Shown: positions 31,224-42,953, counted from the stretch's first letter. The stretch is 64,000 nt of DNA from Cladopsammia gracilis (GCA_022457155.1 JAJGOT010000016.1:1687501-1751500); one strand, 5' to 3'. Notes: a model not told the origin generated them from the letters alone. Translations and numbers: made by a program.

Positions 31224-33052
31224 AAGGGCCGGCACACGATGCAATATCGTACGCAACTTTTGCAATCGAAGTGGCCAAGCGATGCAACAATTTGTGCAAC
31301 TTTTCGTACAACATCATTGCTCAGTAACGCGACTGTTCACGGATACAATACGTATATGTGGATGCATGTCAAACAATGCCGTAGATGATGACACACGATG
31401 AGATTGTTTGGCGCAATGTTGCAGACAGGAAGCCATTTCTACGTCGGAGTTGTTAGCATGCGTTGTTGCACGCAACAGATTCAGCGATGGACACAGTACA
31501 ATTTTTAATTTGCGCGCGATGGACGCTATTGGGAGCCCTCGGAATGTTTTTAGTGCATATTTTAGGTGCTAAACGTATGAAGTATATTTTCCCAGATTTT
31601 GAACGAATTTTGATCACTGGCTTGGAAGAAAAAGCTCACTTTGGTTGAGTGATTTTCGTGTATTGAATTGCTAACCATAATTTTCCTCGCTGATTAACAA
31701 CATAAAATTCTTTTGGCCAAAAAATCAAAGTGATCAACAGAAAAAGACTTGAACTTTCCGATAATCTAAGAACTAACCAGTAAATCCTTACTGTCAGCAC
31801 AAAAAATCGCTTTTTTTTTTTTTGCGGTCTCGCGCTAATTTGCAGCCATCTTGAAAAAGTGGGAAAGTAATGCTTTGCGATTGTTGCGTCGACGAAGGAG
31901 ACGCTTCCTAATCTTGTCGGCTAGGCGGAACGAATCGAGAAAAGTGTCGGTACCAAATCTGCGCCATCTTGAAACGTCATAATAGTATCCAGCATGCTTA
32001 GCGCGTCGTCTAGGCGGAACGAATCGAGAAAAGTGTCGGTACCAAATCTGCGCCATCTTGAAACGTCACAATAGTATCCAGCATTCCCAGCGCGTGGAAG
32101 TCAGACATCATCCTGGGGAGCTGGGGTTCCGAAATGCCACATGTGAATAATCTATTTGTCTTGATTTAGTTTCGGATATTTTCCCGATTTTGGAATCGTA
32201 CGGCTCAATATTTCAATGCCTACTAAAAGTACGCAGTGGAAAAATTGGACGAAGGTTCTTCTCCGGACCAATTAAGTTGTTGGGTCTCTTTGGAATCAAG
32301 CAAGAAGTTATCGGATTTTCTATCTTGATTTTGCTGTGGTTCTCTACCTGATTTGGGAAGCTTTCACCTAAATACCGACGTCGTTCTTCGCTATGTTCTG
32401 CGGTACAGTGCAATTCGCTGTGTGTCTTGTAGCAATAATTCACTGACCGGCCGCGCCAGGCGAACGCACTGATTAACTTTACAGTGCTCGAAATTGCGCC
32501 TGTATCGGGCACATTTGCGACTAAAGATTTCGCAGTTTTGTGTATAAAATTTGTCTAGCTAATAAAGGAATTATATTCAACAGTCTTGTGTCGTACTTGC
32601 AACTGCTAGTTGTAATTTTATCCGAAAAATTCCGGGGAAATTCACATTGAATGTTGCGTGACTTAATCGTCGATTTCTCATTTCCGGTTCCGGTATTAGT
32701 ACATGTACTGAGGAGTATGATTTCAGAATCGGAGAAATAACCGAAGTGAAATCAAGACAAATATACTATTTATATGTCGAAAAAATCTGAGACCTTTCGG
32801 AGTACATAGCACGGCAGGATTTTGCCCGATCCCACGGCGATAGCGTGAATTTGTTTGATGTCGGCCCGACGTTTTTGCCTGCGTGACCTATCTCGCGACA
32901 TAGCCCTTTTAAACAGTGGCTGAATTAATTCATGAAACTGAGGTACTAGGTCAAGACGAGGTGCCACGGGATAAGGAGACGCACTATAATCTATGATTAC
33001 TGCTAGTAATACCATCGTAATATCGTCTGGCTGCATCGTGTGTCGGGGCCTT
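31224..33052. mobile_element. Candidate 1.8-kb TIR element, non-autonomous
   Basis: Left end AAAGGGCCGGCACACGATGC and, on the opposite strand, right end TTAAAGGCCCCGACACACGATGC. Inside, a block of about 85 bp (GGCGGAACGAATCGAGAAAA … CCAGCAT) is repeated in tandem at 31920-32085. Several short frames exist but none is recognisable as a transposase. Confidence 0.55.
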
Positions 33053-33189
33053 TAATTGACTTGTCGCAGAACATTGTCAAAGAAACTACACGAATCATAG
33101 AGGAAGATGCCAATGGCTTAATTTATTGAATATCACTAAATTATTAGATAGCTTTAAGATTGAAATAATACATTAAACCTTTCACTCCA

Positions 33190-33320
33190 AGAGTCAGTTA
33201 TGGAGACATGTATTGTAGTTCTAACGTTTGAGTCCGTGGACAGAATCCTATGGTGTGACCATTCAAATGAAACCTCCTTGGAAGTACGTTTGCGTGGTAC
33301 CATTTGTTTTTCAATAATTT
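33190..33320 (-). repeat. About 88-bp repeat family, fourth locus
   Basis: A single unit with GAGTCCGTGGACAGAATCCT, TGTGACCATTCAAATGAAAC and GGTACCATTTGTTTTTCAAT. Confidence 0.8.
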
Positions 33321-33412
33321 ACAAAATAAAATTTATTTTTCTTGACTTTTGAGATGTTGCACTCTTCGGATTTAAAGGGTTAACAAAAAGCAGATTTGTT
33401 TGACGGATAGCT

Positions 33413-33636
33413 TGTATTAGAGCTGCCCTACATGCCAGTGTATTAGAGCTGCCCTACATGCCAGTGTATTTGAGCTGCCCTACATGCCAGTGTATTTGAG
33501 CTGCCCTACATGCCAGTGTATTAGAGCTGCCCTACATGCCAGTGTATTAGAGCTGCATGTCCTACATGCCAGTGTATTAGAGCTGCCCTACAAGCCAGTG
33601 TATTAGAGCTGCCCTACATGCCAGTGTATTTGAGCG
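33413..33636 (+). repeat. 26-bp tandem repeat, 8-9 units
   Basis: Unit TGTATTAGAGCTGCCC + TACATGCCAG, with a T/A variant (TATTTGAGC) and one unit with a 4-nt insertion. A MITE copy begins inside the last unit. Confidence 0.93.
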
Positions 33637-33855
33637 GTTTTCAGTTACGTGTCCTAAAGAAGGCAAGGTGATTAATCTACCCAATCACAACAGATGCAGA
33701 CAATCCACTGAACCAATCAGAACTTGAACCATTACATTTAGCCACCGCGAATAGCGCGGTAAAACGCATGCGAGAAGGTCACCATTGGTGTTAGTTTAAC
33801 TTCTGATTGGTTGAGAACGTGACGCGACATTCTTTAGCCAATCACAAAACGCATT
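33631..33855. mobile_element. MITE family 'GAGCAGTTTTCAATTG', decayed copy
   Basis: Starts GAGCGGTTTTCAGTTACGTG and retains ACCAATCAGAAC, TCTGATTGGTTGAGAA and TTTAGCCAATCACAAA in family order. The right TIR is not clear. Confidence 0.7.
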
Positions 33856-33894
33856 ATAATTTTAATACATTTATATATGCGTTCCTAACTATAC

Positions 33895-34590
33895 ATATTC
33901 TTGAATGTACTCAATTTGAACATTTATGCAGGATAGACTCTCAGCCAGCTTGTGAAGCCTGTTTAGAACAACGCGAGCAGGGACTTTGGCCCCGTCCACA
34001 AGTATCCGGATATTTTTAAATCCGCAACTTTTTTGTTGCGGATTGGCCTTCCGTCTACACGTATCCGGCGAATTCGGCTTACGAATCCGCAACTTTTAGA
34101 ATCCGCTCTCCAGAGTGGAAAGTTTTGAATACGCTGCGAGTACGGCATCGTGTGGACGGTCGAATCCGGATATTTTTTAATACGCTGACGTAACAGTATC
34201 GGATCCAGTCTTTAACCGCGCGAATATTGAACATGGCCGACCGAAATGTTATCGCTTCACTTCCACTTGGACTTATTTCAAGTTTTATAACGTGTTTACT
34301 GTTAAACTTGGCTATTAACATGGCCTTTGCGCATGCTCTGTTGACAACATTTAAAGAGGAGCCCGGAGTACTAGAGCGAATCCGGATACGTGTGGACGCC
34401 AATATTTCCAATCTGCAACAAAAAAGTTGCGGATTCAAAAATATCCGGATACGTGTGGACGGGGACTTTACCTACTATGCTAAGTAGGGTAATATCACGG
34501 TAGTTGTTATAGTCACTGTGGTCGCCCTTGTTCTTGTAGAGCGGGGTGATGTTGTTGATGTTGTGATGTGGTACTACTCCCTAATCCCAA
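33895..34590 (-). mobile_element. LINE reverse-transcriptase fragment, split by a MITE
   Basis: Minus-strand frames give PLYKNKGDHSDYNNYRDITL on the 34.5-kb side and ARVVLNRLHKLAES on the 33.95-kb side. These are consecutive blocks of the RT domain of non-LTR retrotransposons (KNKGD-x-NYR-x-ISL…ARVLNRL). They are separated by the 474-bp element 33988-34461. Confidence 0.8.
33988..34461. mobile_element. hAT-like MITE inserted in a LINE
   Basis: Inverted ends CCGTCCAC(A)AGTATCCGGA and complement, each followed by AATCCGCAACTTTTTTGTTGC-type hairpins. Flanked by GGGACTTT at 33980-33987 and 34462-34469, an apparent 8-bp target duplication. Confidence 0.8.
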
Positions 34591-34639
34591 CACAAACAGA
34601 GCTGTTCATGGAATGTGGGGAATATAGCAGACTGGGCAA

Positions 34640-34900
34640 ACTTAAAAGGGATTGTGTACCGCCGAAAGAACTAAATTTTGCTTAATTATCATGTTATATC
34701 ACTAAATGCCACCAACTATAAAACTAAATTGGATAAAAAATATTATGTAGAGCAAACCAGAAGCAGTAATTTGGAGAAAAAGTGCAGGATTACAAGGATG
34801 GACGTGGATTACAGTTCATCAAATTTGATTTCATGACAGGCGATGAAAAGATCAAAATTACTGTTCTGATGGAATTTTGAGCTTTTTTAGTCCAGCTCAT
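34640..34900. repeat. TIR repeat family (14979-type), third copy
   Basis: Contains GTGCAGGATTACAAGGATGG and CAGTTCATCAAATTTGATTT as in the two copies in dehydratase introns. Confidence 0.65.
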
Positions 34901-35160
34901 CCATGACTGGTAGAGGCTAAACCTTGATACTTAGTTATTTACGGGCAAGGCACAGCAAAGTTTGCCCAAATATTTACCTCCTTATCACATATTGTTTAAG
35001 TTATCGATTTACAAAAGAATGTTGTGAATCAGAATTAGCACCTTAGTTACAAACTCTCAAAACTCGCCTGTAAACTTGCGTGCTAGAAAGCATAGGGTGG
35101 ATTCCCGGATGGGGCAGTTGAGGTTTTGATTGAACGCGCATAAATTTATCCTCCACGTGG

Positions 35161-36054
35161 TTATCGGGGTTGTAAGACACGAAGAGGAATATCATTGGCT
35201 GCAACTTGGTTTGTCTGACATCGAAAAAGTGAAACCAGAGCCCTTTTGAATTCTGGGATTCGGATTGCGTACAAAATGGGATTTACGAGAGAGTTTGAAT
35301 AAAATAAAACAACCAAAGCATAATTTAAACGAAGAGACACTAATTTAGGTAGGGAACGAAAATTTTCAGACGTTAAATAAAGAAAAGTGCATATAACATA
35401 TGGTAACCACACCAATAAAGATAACAATGTCATGATGAACAATGTAACAGTCAGTTTTCTATTTCTATTGGCTGCACCATGGAAATGGTAATTCCTTCCC
35501 CAATGAAATTTCACAGCTATGGACGCGTAAGAAACACAAATAACGAACAGGCAGATTAAATTGAATGAAATCCAGAAGTACAAATAATTATCTCCCATTG
35601 TCAATCGAACACTTGCGACCACTGCAGCTACCACCCAAACAACAGCAATTGCTACCCCATAGACCCATTTTTTGACCACACGATGCCGAAACGGACGAAA
35701 CGTAGCGTGCAGCTGTTTTAAAGAAATCGCAACGATGGTTGTTAGAGAAGAAACAGGTAACAACAGTTCTAAAGCAGCGTTGACAGGATTCCGGTGTTCT
35801 ATAACCTCGTACTTCCAAAGATTACAATAGTACGCTCCAAAGAAGATAAACAACATCAACTTTGAAAATCCTCCCGTTAGCATATCTGCAACTGCCAAGT
35901 TGATAACCAAGGACATTCCACGCTTGCGCAGATTTCGGTTTCTCATGAAAACAAATATTGTAACGGCATTGAATGTTACTATGACAACAGACTCAGTCAT
36001 CAATAGTACAAGCCAGATGGAGCACTCATATCTAGATAAAGGAAACATCTTCAA
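35161..36054 (-). CDS. Class A (rhodopsin-like) GPCR, copy 1
   Basis: 297 residues in one frame with seven hydrophobic segments: TM1 about 11-37 (N29), TM2 47-73 (LAVADML, Asp57), TM3 94-116, TM4 129-151, TM5 157-181, TM6 201-227 (VWLPY, Trp216, Pro218), TM7 241-263 (NSLVNPILY, Asn258-Tyr262), then a helix-8 segment with a Cys. The normal D/E-R-Y at the end of TM3 is replaced by Lys-Gln-Leu (ISLKQLHATF). Extracellular loop 2 is very short and lacks a cysteine, so the usual TM3-ECL2 disulfide seems absent. Probably an orphan membrane receptor; ligand unknown. A splice acceptor (ttcttcacag) lies about 55 nt upstream of the ATG, so a 5'-UTR intron is likely. Confidence 0.93.
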   Translation of the reverse strand: MKMFPLSRYECSIWLVLLMTESVVIVTFNAVTIFVFMRNRNLRKRGMSLVINLAVADMLTGGFSKLMLFIFFGAYYCNLWKYEVIEHRNPVNAALELLLPVSSLTTIVAISLKQLHATFRPFRHRVVKKWVYGVAIAVVWVVAAVVASVRLTMGDNYLYFWISFNLICLFVICVSYASIAVKFHWGRNYHFHGAANRNRKLTVTLFIMTLLSLLVWLPYVICTFLYLTSENFRSLPKLVSLRLNYALVVLFYSNSLVNPILYAIRIPEFKRALVSLFRCQTNQVAANDIPLRVLQPR

Positions 36055-36109
36055 CTCTTTGCCTTTATGTTATTCTGATGTCCTTCTTAGGCGAATAACA
36101 ATCGCTTAT
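36055..36109 (-). promoter_or_regulatory. 5' UTR of GPCR copy 1 after a conserved splice acceptor
   Basis: On the minus strand TTTTTTCTTCACAG is followed by ATAAGCGATTG; the same acceptor and downstream bases precede copy 2 (43884) and copy 4 (56479). The best matching donor is AG|GTAAGCG at 40106/40105. Confidence 0.5.
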
Positions 36110-36458
36110 CTGTGAAGAAAAAAGAAGAGTTTATTTCAAGACGTTGTCAGTTTTTAACCCGTGGATACGCGCATGCGTAATGAACGGGTTATCGGTAACG
36201 GAGACAGATGTGCAAATGAGCACTCACTCGCTCACTCGCTCCTTCCATCAGCCATAAACTTAGTGACGTAATGCTGTTACGAATGCGTTTCGTAACAAGA
36301 ATAACGTGAATAAGCAATAAATAAATAAACAATAAGCTTAAAGATATTTCGCATTTGGAGTCTTTAATGCAGCATTTAAATCGATCAAAAAAGATTTTTC
36401 AACCGAGGCACGCGTTTTGATTCGTATCTACCTTGAAGTAGTTGAATTTATCCTGTTC

Positions 36459-36690
36459 TAAGGGCCTGTTTATATGGTCTCGTGTACCCGAGACAACTCT
36501 CCCCCCGAGTTACCCTGGGCGAGCTAACTTTTCACTTAGTTCTTTGAAAAATTCAACCAACCGTTTACGTGAGAATCGAGAACTCGTCTCTGGGAGCGAG
36601 GCAACTCGGTTGGGCGAGTTGTCTCGCCTCGGCAGGTAGGGTAACCCTGGTAGGCGGGACAACTTTTTCTCATATAAACACTTCGGCTGG
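36459..36690. mobile_element. Probable MITE
   Basis: Left GGGCCTGTTTATATGG and right CATATAAACACTTCGGC are inverted. The interior repeats CGAGACAACTC/GAGTTGTCTCG palindromes. Boundaries approximate. Confidence 0.5.
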
Positions 36691-36699
36691 CCTACCCGG

Positions 36700-38835
36700 G
36701 ACAACTCACGGTGTTCTGCGTGTCACGTAAAGCGAAGTTTTTTAGTATAAAGATTGGTTGAAAGTTGTCAAAGGCGATAAACATGCTGTGTATTGTAAAC
36801 TGTGCTGCCGAGAGTTTAAATTAGCGACCATGGGAAAAGCAGCTTTAAGTCTCATATGGAAGGAGCTGGACACCAAAGACGCGTAAGCGATTGCGCCAAA
36901 TCAGTTCCCATTGTTAGAAGTTTCGCTTCTGTTGAAGAATTATGTGTCAAGTGGCTCCTTCGACTTCCCTGAACAACAGTGTAACAGAAACTACTGTACC
37001 CTCCAAGAACTATGAAATTGTTATGCATCCCTTTTTGTGAATTATTACAGATTTGATAATAAATCAGTAGATTTAATATGTTCTATTTGTGGTTGTCTGT
37101 TAAAATGCATTTTATATCTGGGGGAGCTTTTTGAAAGTTGCTATTGACCAATGAAAACATTTCAAAACATAGTGCAAGACAAAGTAAACTTGCTTTGAAT
37201 ACTCCATGAAAACTCAGTTTATAGTGCTTGAATACTACTTGAATACTCCTTGAGTTTTATGTCCAAAAACCACTACGGACTCATTAGAAACATTTTAAAG
37301 ATTAGAGGCGTTCTATAGATACCACCCGGAATCGAGCATGTCACGTCAAAATATCACGTGATCACTGATGGGTATTTGAACTAGTCCGCCATCCACTTAG
37401 TAATATATATAGATAGCCCAAGCCTAACAGCGTCGCACTTTGAACAAGCTTAACTAAGGTGAAACTTAACTAAGGTGAAAGGTTGGAAGCACAAGAATTA
37501 AGATCGACGAACGGGCTATTTTCAATTTTAGCAATTCTCAAAAACAGTATTACGCGACCGTCTGCACAGTACATTTTTATAGACCGTACAAAAGTTCACA
37601 AAAACAACTTTTCTCTGTCTAGAATAACTAGTACCATTAGTTTCCGAATAAAATACAGTTTATGTTTCTCAAAAATTGCCCGAGAAACTGATTTGAAAAT
37701 CAAAAATTGCAAAAATACATATATGTTATTTACCGGTCGGGAGGTTCGTATAGGAAAAAACTGTGCCCTCGGTCTCGAGTACGGCCCTCGGCCTGCGGCC
37801 TCAGGCCGTACTCGAGACCTCTGGGACAGTTTTTTCCTATACGGACCGACCAAGGCCGGTAAATAACTTATTTATTTTTTTCCTACTTCAATTTTACGAT
37901 TTGCCGAGAAAATCTTAATATACTTGTACAGCTTTTCAAGAAATGTCTTTACGCGCCGCGTAAAGCAAAACTGACACAACGCGTGCAAAAAGTAACTCGG
38001 TAATCTTCACAACTTTTTCATTCAGAAACAAAAAAACTGACTTCGCAAAGTGAACTAATTTCTATCAGTTTATTTCTCTCAGTAGAATAAACGGCTGTTG
38101 TGTTTGCCTGCGGTGAGGATAGAGAAATGTTCTTACCTACAGCGAAGCCGTGGAAAGCTGAAGACGGTTAACTTTAAAAACTTTTCAAATTTTTCTACAA
38201 ATGGAAAGTCTAGCGTAATTCATTCACAGCAGTGCGAAAGCTTAAACTGACCTATTCTTATTTAAAAATCATATCTTCTTGAATGAAAACTTACAGAATT
38301 TAGATAAAAGAAGGCAAAAACTGTGGAATATAAGCATACTAAGTACGAATTATCTCGTAAAATCCGATCGCAAAAATGCGTATGAATTAACTGAAAACAA
38401 CCCGTACAAAATTAGAATGACAAATTTAAGGAACGCTTTTTTAATGAAATTTCATAGAATCTCGATAAGAAGAAAAAGAAAAACGGAAAAATAAGAACAC
38501 TTAAATCAAAGCAGTCAAAACCTTTGTAAACAAGCGCTAGATTGTCTAATCACAGTATTTTTTTGTCACAAATGTCGCTTTGCAAAAAAAACAACAACAA
38601 ACGCCGAACAAACTATAAAATCAACAAATCATAAAATCCAAACTTGTACTCGCCTTTTCGAGGAATAACATTGGCCTTTAATTTCACGGCTGATTTCTCT
38701 ATCCACTTAGTGTAATCTCTCATTCTTCATTGAGTCTTTTTGATACCTCGTTGAAGCGTTAGGATCTTAAGCTTGCTTTAGCGTGTTTTCGGATCTCAGC
38801 CATGCATGGTGGAACTTTGCTGGTCGGTTTCTTCA
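36700..38835. other. 5' flank / probable 5'-UTR intron of GPCR copy 1
   Basis: No gene recognised. Segment 37295-37390 matches the flank of GPCR copy 4 (56585-56780). A hairpin element lies at 37727-37874. Confidence 0.4.
37727..37874. mobile_element. Hairpin MITE
   Basis: Arms TTATTTACCGGTCGG…TATAGGAAAAAACTGT and complement with a GGCCTGCGGCC centre near 37795. About 148 bp. Confidence 0.9.
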
Positions 38836-38839
38836 TTGT

Positions 38840-40120
38840 TAGACATATATAAGCATTAAATTTACTTTTTGTTATAGAACAATTTAAACCTTATGTATAG
38901 TTTAAAAGACGGTGAAGATTTGACCACAATACGCATTTTTAATGTCGCGTATGCATGTATTATGTAGGCGACGGCTCGGCACAGAAAACATTCTGGCCTC
39001 CTCCAAAAGCAATTCTTCAATAATTTTTATTCCAGTAAATAGTAAAATAAATAGTTAAAGCCTACAGTGAACGTTTATTTTCGAATTCCAAGAAGTCATT
39101 ATGATACGTAATCTTTAATGTCGCATATACATGTCCATTATGTATTATAAAATTCATTAATAATTCATAAGGACAATACAAAAGAAATGAATGTTTAATG
39201 AAGGTTTGTAAACCCCAATACAGATCAACTGAGTTGATGAATTATTAAACAGTAGCATTAACTCTGCTGAGCTAATTAGTATGCATTAACTTTTGATACA
39301 GATCTCTGTTGAGGTAATTAGTATTCATTAACTTTTCATACAGATCTCTACTCATTGTTTCATTTCATACTGAGTCAGATAAAATATTCGCGTCCGATCT
39401 GTATGGGCGTTTTTGCCATTAATTAGTGAGATGATATATTTTGTTTGGTAAAAACCTACAGTAAACGCTTATTTGGACATTCAAAAGGTCATCGATTTTA
39501 GTCACCAAAGATAATAATGCTATACAATTGAAAGGGTGGAATAAGATCCCCCACACTGTGGGCATATTTGATTGCGTAAAAACAAGCCGTATTGCTATGC
39601 AATGCTTCTTATGAGCCCAAGCTAAGTTCAGGAGTGAATCTTAGTAAAATCTCATTAAAAATAAGAGATGGCTAAAACATCACTTTAAATGTTGGATTAT
39701 ATTATTATGCTATCAATATATTATTAATCTATGCTGTCATTCTATAGATTCTGATTTTGAAATATACCTCCAGACCTGAAAAGTTATCGGGACTTTTGCG
39801 AAATAGGCCCTTGATCATTTTTCAAAAATGAAAACAGCATGGCCTGGAACGGTTTTCTTATCGAACACGCCATTGACACTTACGTTTTTGACGCACATGC
39901 AAACAAGTTGAATCTTCATTTAAATTATTAAACCTACTAGGCACAGACAACAAAAACTACAAAGCCACTACAAGAAGAACTGAAAAGAAGCGATAGCCCT
40001 GTATAATCGAAAAAACAAAACGATTTGTTTCCACTATTTTTTCTTCATCAGCATTACGATATTATTTTAAACCTAAACTTGATTCGTTAAAGTGAAAACG
40101 CTTACCTCTTATTATGTACT
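38840..40120 (-). repeat. Segmental duplicate A of 59566-60836
   Basis: Long runs match 59566-60836 in the same orientation (for example AGACGGTGAAGATTTGACCA, CTCCAAAAGCAATTCTTCAA, CAATTGAAAGGGTGGAATAA), apart from about 220 bp extra here (39150-39410). Both lie about 3-4 kb 5' of a GPCR copy. The far end carries a minus-strand splice donor AG|GTAAGCG at 40106. Confidence 0.85.
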
Positions 40121-40436
40121 GGGTCTCCGAAGTGATGTTTCAAAATCTGAATAACACTGGATGAAATAATGGATTTGACCACATTTGGCTCTAGGACAAA
40201 TATGAGACAAATCTGATGTTACATTTGTCCTGGTCGCGAAGACGACAGATGTGACAAATATGTTATTATATTTGTCACTGATAAATGCAAGACAAATACT
40301 GTTTGAATATGAAGCCAAATATCAAGGACAAATATTATAAAAAATAGACAAATGTGTTCAACGTCATGCGAACCCTATTTCACCCCACGAGACGTTTTTT
40401 ACTCGCGTCCCCACTTGTATGGTCTATTCAGTTTCC

Positions 40437-40789
40437 CTACTTTGTATCTCTAGGAAGATCACGCAGATTTGGGCATTTTTTGTCTGGATCAAAAGTGTGA
40501 TTTTTACCAAAACTGACTAAATATTGGTAGAGAGGCTCATACAAGGAAATATGTGACCAGAACAGAATCCAACCACTATAGCTGCAATCACCACCGGCTA
40601 GGCTTTCGTCATGATCCTCAAAACTTTCGTGGGATTCCAAGCAGGGTACTTCCTGTACCTCAGAATCTCGTTGTCACTACTTTCAGAGGCAATTTCCTTT
40701 CTCTCTGCAATTTGTTTGAGATGTCTCGATCGCGTGCCTCGACTGACAAAGTCATCACAGTGACTACAGTAATGCCGCTTTTTCCCCAT
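40437..40789 (-). pseudogene. Possible transposase N-terminal zinc-finger remnant
   Basis: Minus-strand start MGKKRHYCSHCDDFVSRGTR followed by SRHLKQ, then acidic sequence. The frame changes near 40600-40640, where ESHESFEDHDESL continues in another frame. Cys-x2-Cys…His N-termini of this kind occur in CACTA/EnSpm-like transposon proteins of cnidarians, but I cannot confirm the family. Frameshift implies a dead copy. Confidence 0.3.
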
Positions 40790-40977
40790 TTACAGGAAAG
40801 ATATTGAGCTAAGATATGACAAGAACTGACAAGAATTAAGCTTATATCTGCCACTGCACTCCAGCGACAAAAAAACATGCAAATTTTCGGATGTACATGC
40901 GCAGGTAATCCCTGAAAAGTTCTCACGTGACGCTGTTCCTCCAATCCGTGGTAAATGATAAACTTGTAGGTACCATG

Positions 40978-41680
40978 CTTAACCCTATTTTGCCTGGGCT
41001 TTTTTTGAGTTCCTGAGCCTGGGAGGGGGACACATTATGCCCCCCTCCCTCCCCCCCGCCTAGTAACTAGGTACATAGTATGTTCAAAACTGTCTCCTTT
41101 GCGGTCCGCACAATGGAACGATGACGTCATATGACGTAGTTATTGTCTTTATTAGGTAATTAGTTATACAGCTGCCATCTTGGATCCGCTATCTTGGATT
41201 TCTGAAAATTTTCAAAAGCTCTTGAAAACCGTCCAAATTGACTCAAAATTAATCAAAACCAATAAATAAACGCCAAATGACGTAAAAATGTAAAAGTTAT
41301 TCCAATAAATATTGCTTTACTTCATTCAAAAGTAAAAATATACACCACTTCAGTACACCAACATGGCGGCAAAATTTCAAAGTCAAAATTACGCAAAAAA
41401 TCACATCACAAAAGATTGGATTCACTTTAAGTTACATTATATCAGCTTGTAAGCATCTATGATGCAAAAGTAACTTTCAACTGGCTCAATTGTGTTTATT
41501 TTCACGGCTTATCTGCAATTGCGTGACGAATTGTGCGCCACATTTGAAACCTTTACAAATCAGAAGCAATCAAAAAACATGGTTAAACTTGAAACTTTTT
41601 GTGAACGATTGTAACACTGATATCTACATACCATGATAGAAACAGCTTTGTAGCATTGTAAAGTTTACATTTTTTTTCGG
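40978..41680 (-). mobile_element. Reverse-oriented partial copy of the 50804 element family
   Basis: The complement matches 51345-51720 (AATCCAAGATGGCGGATCC-like sequence, GACGTCATCGTTCCATTGTG, GCCCAGGC…AATAGGGTT) and 50840-50930 (TACAAAGCTGTTTnTAnCAT). Terminal GAGCG ends were not found. Confidence 0.65.
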
Positions 41681-41749
41681 AAATTAGAGATTGGCTCATC
41701 AGTTACGCTGTATTTGCTTCACAGACGATCTACTGAGCCATAAATTTAC

Positions 41750-42110
41750 TTAAAAAATCAAAGATGTTCTATGACATCGAGTATGTATTGAAACATCAAT
41801 AGATAATTAATATAAATCAAAGATGTCATGACATCAGGAATGTATTGAAACATCAACAGATAATTAATGTAAATCAAAGATGTACTATGACATCCAGTGT
41901 GTATTGAAACATCAACAGTTAATTAATAAATCAAAAATGTACTATAGCATCAAGTATGTATTGAAAAATCAATAGATAATTAATATTTAAATCAAAGATG
42001 TCATGACATCAAGAATGTACTGAAACATCAACAGTTAATTAACATTAATCAAAGATGTACTATAACATCCAGTGTGTATTGAAACATCTATAGATACTTA
42101 GTAATAGATA
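41750..42110 (+). repeat. 57-60 bp AT-rich minisatellite, array A
   Basis: Units contain AATCAAAGATGTACTATGAC and ATCGAGTATGTATTGAAAC and end in ATAGATAATTAATAT. Same unit as arrays B (47150-48440) and C (54258-54715). Always ends just before the ATGAGCGGC motif. Confidence 0.9.
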
Positions 42111-42114
42111 AAAT

Positions 42115-42318
42115 ATGAGCGGCAAAATTGAATGGATATTTACAAAGGCGAGCCACAGGCAAGCCATTGGAAATATTCACACAGATCTGCTGCGAATATT
42201 TTATCTGACTTCTGATAAAACAATTGCAATAAAGCTTGTAGCCGGCAATCGTATTACTATTGTATTTATTTACATGGTTTTTGACAGTCCCATTTCTCAT
42301 CGACGTAAATCTAGTTAG
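42115..42318 (+). CDS. Conserved small ORF between minisatellite and GPCR (copy A)
   Basis: 67 codons starting MSGKIEWIFTKASHRQAIG. Copy C (54717-54905) keeps the same frame with only triplet indels; copy B (48451-48642) loses it. No family recognised. It may simply be duplicated DNA at the 3' side of the GPCR genes. Confidence 0.25.
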   Translation: MSGKIEWIFTKASHRQAIGNIHTDLLRIFYLTSDKTIAIKLVAGNRITIVFIYMVFDSPISHRRKSS

Positions 42319-42742
42319 CTGAGGTAAGTTGAAATTGTACTGATTATACACACACATTGCTAAAACGAAAGTGGCAGACATAGCCTTTCAGCTGGTGCTT
42401 ATACCGTAAAATGCTGAATATAAGCCCTCCCGTAAAAAACTGATTTGTTTTGCTGTGTTCAGAGAGTTCAAACTGCGCCTTTCAATTAATAGCCGAACCC
42501 TTTCTGAAACTAAAATTACCTGCTTATTATATTTTGTTCAAGCTTTCTACCTCCAAAAAGATGTTTTGAATTAAAATTAACCTGAATTGACAAACTCTCG
42601 AACCCTGCGTGTTAACTTGATTTGCGTGCCTGACTCCATATGCTTATAAACTGCAGTACACGGTTTCTCTGTTGGGGCAGTTGAGGTTAACACTTGCGTG
42701 TAGATTTTAAGCTTTTCCAGTAAAATATAACATGTTAATATA

Positions 42743-42915
42743 GAGCGTATGCACTCAAGTGGCAAGCAGCTATGCAAATTTATTGGAACAAAAGAAAGTG
42801 TTAACATAAGAAAAGCGTTCAAATCCCACAGGATTGTTTTGGTACACCAACATGGCCGCCGTTCTATTGTTTTGGTACACCAATATGGCCGCCGTGACGT
42901 CATGTGCATACGCTC
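42743..42915. mobile_element. 173-bp MITE with TATA target duplication
   Basis: Ends GAGCGTATGCAC and complement GTGCATACGCTC, flanked by TATA on both sides (42739-42742, 42916-42919). Paralogous positions in units B (about 49282) and C (about 55550) lack it. The right side carries TGACGTCA and ATGGCCGCC. Confidence 0.88.
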
Positions 42916-42953
42916 TATAGTACAAAACGTACATCATTTTATATTCCATATCA

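Noticed and set aside
37483..37866. 127-codon plus-strand frame
   Set aside because: Its C-terminal third is the hairpin element at 37727-37874, and the rest has no recognisable domain.
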